Positions 5,923 to 6,929 of a stretch of DNA of 6,929 nt are shown here, in pieces (positions within the stretch are counted from its first letter, which is position 1; each line of letters begins with the position of its first letter). Source of the DNA: an uncultured Oceanospirillaceae bacterium (lineage in GTDB: Bacteria; Pseudomonadota; Gammaproteobacteria; Pseudomonadales; Balneatricaceae); contig CAMIIY010000107.1 of the NCBI GenBank assembly GCA_946221045.1, positions 1 to 6,929 on the forward strand, written 5' to 3'. Under the pieces are notes generated by a model. The model saw nothing but the letters and a program-made list of their open reading frames with translations. It did not search any database and had not been told where the DNA came from. A program made the position numbers and the translations under genes.

Positions 5923-6929
5923 GAAGTTTCTCCCGTCAGGGCACGCACTTCCGCGACAAAATCGATCTCCGCCGGACACCAGCTGGTGCAGCGCCCACAG
6001 CCCACACAACCGGAACGACCATACTGCTGTTGCCAGACATCCAGTTTATGGATCATCCATTGCTGATAGCGGGTTTTTACATCCGGACGAACCTGCATGC
6101 CGGCCAGATGGCCATGGTTTTCACCAAAACAGCTGTCCCACTCCCGCTGATGGCGGCTGAGTTCACCGGTGAGGGTCAGCTCATCACTCTGGTGATGGCA
6201 GAAACAGGTTGGGCATACCATGGTGCAGTTACCACAGGCCAGACAGCGTTCAGCCACATCGTCCCACTGAGGATGGTCGCGTAACTTCTGCAGCTGATCT
6301 GGCTGGATCACCGGTAACTGACGTACCTGCTGCTGTATGGTCTGCTCCGTCTGTGCGTTCACCTGAGCCAGTTGCCGGGGAGTGACCGGTATCAGCGGCA
6401 ACTGTTCCAGCAGCGCCTCTCCGGCGGGAGTGTCCGCCCGGATCACAAAACCGGTTTCCAGCTCTGCCAGGGCAATGTCAGCCCCATTGGTAATGTCGGG
6501 TCCATCACCAGTGGAGTGACAAAAACAGGTTTCGCTGGCATGGCTGCAATTCATGCCGATCAGCAAAAGGCCCATACGTTTGGCCGTGTAGCCCGGGTCA
6601 CTGAAACTGCCTTCCATAAAATGCTGATCCTGCAGGCACAGAGCCGCCAGGTCACAGGCTTTCACCCCAAGAACAGCCACCTTGGGTCTCTGCTGCTCCG
6701 GTATCACAAACTCAACGCTGCCATCAGGCTGCCGCCGCGCCTGCCATAGGGTTTCTCTGGCGGGGAAAACCAGCGGTTTGATTGCCTGCGGGCCATTGGC
6801 CCAGTTAAACCAGCGGGGGGAGCTGGTCTTGGCAACTGAATAGCGCCCGGGATTCTGCTGATCCGTCACGCCTTGCGGTAATTGATCAACATGTTTCAGT
6901 TCAGCATAGAGAATCGCCCCCTCCTGCAC
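5919..6929 (-). CDS. hydB: Group 3b hydrogenase beta subunit: 4Fe-4S electron-transfer protein (5' end outside window)
   Basis: The visible 336 codons of the AsrA-like iron-sulfur subunit that links small subunit and flavoprotein. Numbering from the window edge, two ferredoxin motifs stand out: CLACGNCTMVCP (C229, C232, C235, C239) and CVGCGRCTSWCP (C308, C311, C314, C318). Further upstream are VKACDLAAL (89-97) and NCSHASETCFCHSTGDGP (127-144, with C128, C135, C137), both characteristic of the family; their role as cluster ligands is uncertain. The gene is open to the right edge. The GTG at the very edge is probably not the start: the family normally has a further 20-30 residues before the '..GAI.Y.E' segment seen at residues 4-10, so this codon most likely encodes an internal valine. 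Its stop overlaps the gamma start (ATGA). First of the four hydrogenase genes in the usual beta-gamma-delta-alpha order. Confidence 0.93.
   Translation of the reverse strand: MQEGAILYAELKHVDQLPQGVTDQQNPGRYSVAKTSSPRWFNWANGPQAIKPLVFPARETLWQARRQPDGSVEFVIPEQQRPKVAVLGVKACDLAALCLQDQHFMEGSFSDPGYTAKRMGLLLIGMNCSHASETCFCHSTGDGPDITNGADIALAELETGFVIRADTPAGEALLEQLPLIPVTPRQLAQVNAQTEQTIQQQVRQLPVIQPDQLQKLRDHPQWDDVAERCLACGNCTMVCPTCFCHHQSDELTLTGELSRHQREWDSCFGENHGHLAGMQVRPDVKTRYQQWMIHKLDVWQQQYGRSGCVGCGRCTSWCPAEIDFVAEVRALTGETS
5930..5934 (-). promoter_or_regulatory. hydG: Shine-Dalgarno site for the hydrogenase gamma subunit
   Basis: GGGAG on the minus strand, seven bases before the ATG at 5922 and inside the end of the beta gene. 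It favours this ATG over the in-frame start 29 codons upstream. Confidence 0.6.

Noticed and set aside
5923..6009. N-terminal extension of the gamma subunit by 29 codons
   Set aside because: The extension reads through the conserved second cluster region of the beta gene in another frame and has no family match; the ATG at 5922 has a ribosome site and an ATGA overlap.
6927..6929. GTG at the right edge as the start of the beta subunit
   Set aside because: The family normally has 20-30 residues before this point, there is no sequence to judge a ribosome site, and the frame is open to the edge, so it is treated as an internal valine codon.
1..6929. Search for mobile elements, CRISPR repeats, tRNA or other RNA genes, and long direct or inverted repeats
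   Set aside because: Nothing convincing was seen; the window is almost entirely coding on one strand with conserved genes at each position.

Overview
The window is a dense, single-strand bacterial gene cluster. All eight genes lie on the minus strand, so transcription runs from the right edge to the left edge. Base composition looks to be in the mid-50s % GC by eye and codon use is even along the whole length. The protein families and overall style suggest a gammaproteobacterium, perhaps a sulfur-metabolising one. That assignment is inference, since no rRNA or other taxonomic marker is present.

Reading in the direction of transcription, the right two thirds (6929 to about 3013) encode a four-subunit bidirectional NAD(P)-linked [NiFe] hydrogenase of group 3b, the 'sulfhydrogenase' type. 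The subunits come in the family's classic order: beta iron-sulfur subunit (5' end outside the window), gamma FAD/NAD(P)H diaphorase subunit, delta small subunit, alpha large subunit with the NiFe site. A hydrogenase maturation protease (3016-2549) follows, and then a 103-residue stand-alone YqfO/NIF3-associated domain protein (2556-2245). Every junction in this part overlaps by 4 or 8 bases, so translation is probably coupled.

After a 26-base gap (2219-2244), the only intergenic DNA in the window, comes part of a V/A-type ATPase operon: non-catalytic subunit B (GTG start, 2218-848), central-stalk subunit D (855-256), and the first 86 residues of subunit I (259-1, cut by the left edge). The B sequence looks like the chlamydial/spirochaetal bacterial lineage of V-type ATPases. 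The catalytic subunit A gene, normally just upstream of B in that lineage, is not there; the hydrogenase module occupies its place.

Functionally, the hydrogenase would exchange electrons between H2 and NAD(P)(H) in the cytoplasm: NiFe site in alpha, three [4Fe-4S] clusters in delta, clusters in beta, then [2Fe-2S] and FAD in gamma. The protease trims the alpha C terminus after nickel insertion. The ATPase genes would contribute an ion-translocating rotary machine. I see no RNA genes, mobile elements, CRISPR arrays, large repeats or convincing terminators. The most interesting aspects are the fusion of the two energy modules into one directon, the missing subunit A, and the YqfO-like gene at the boundary.
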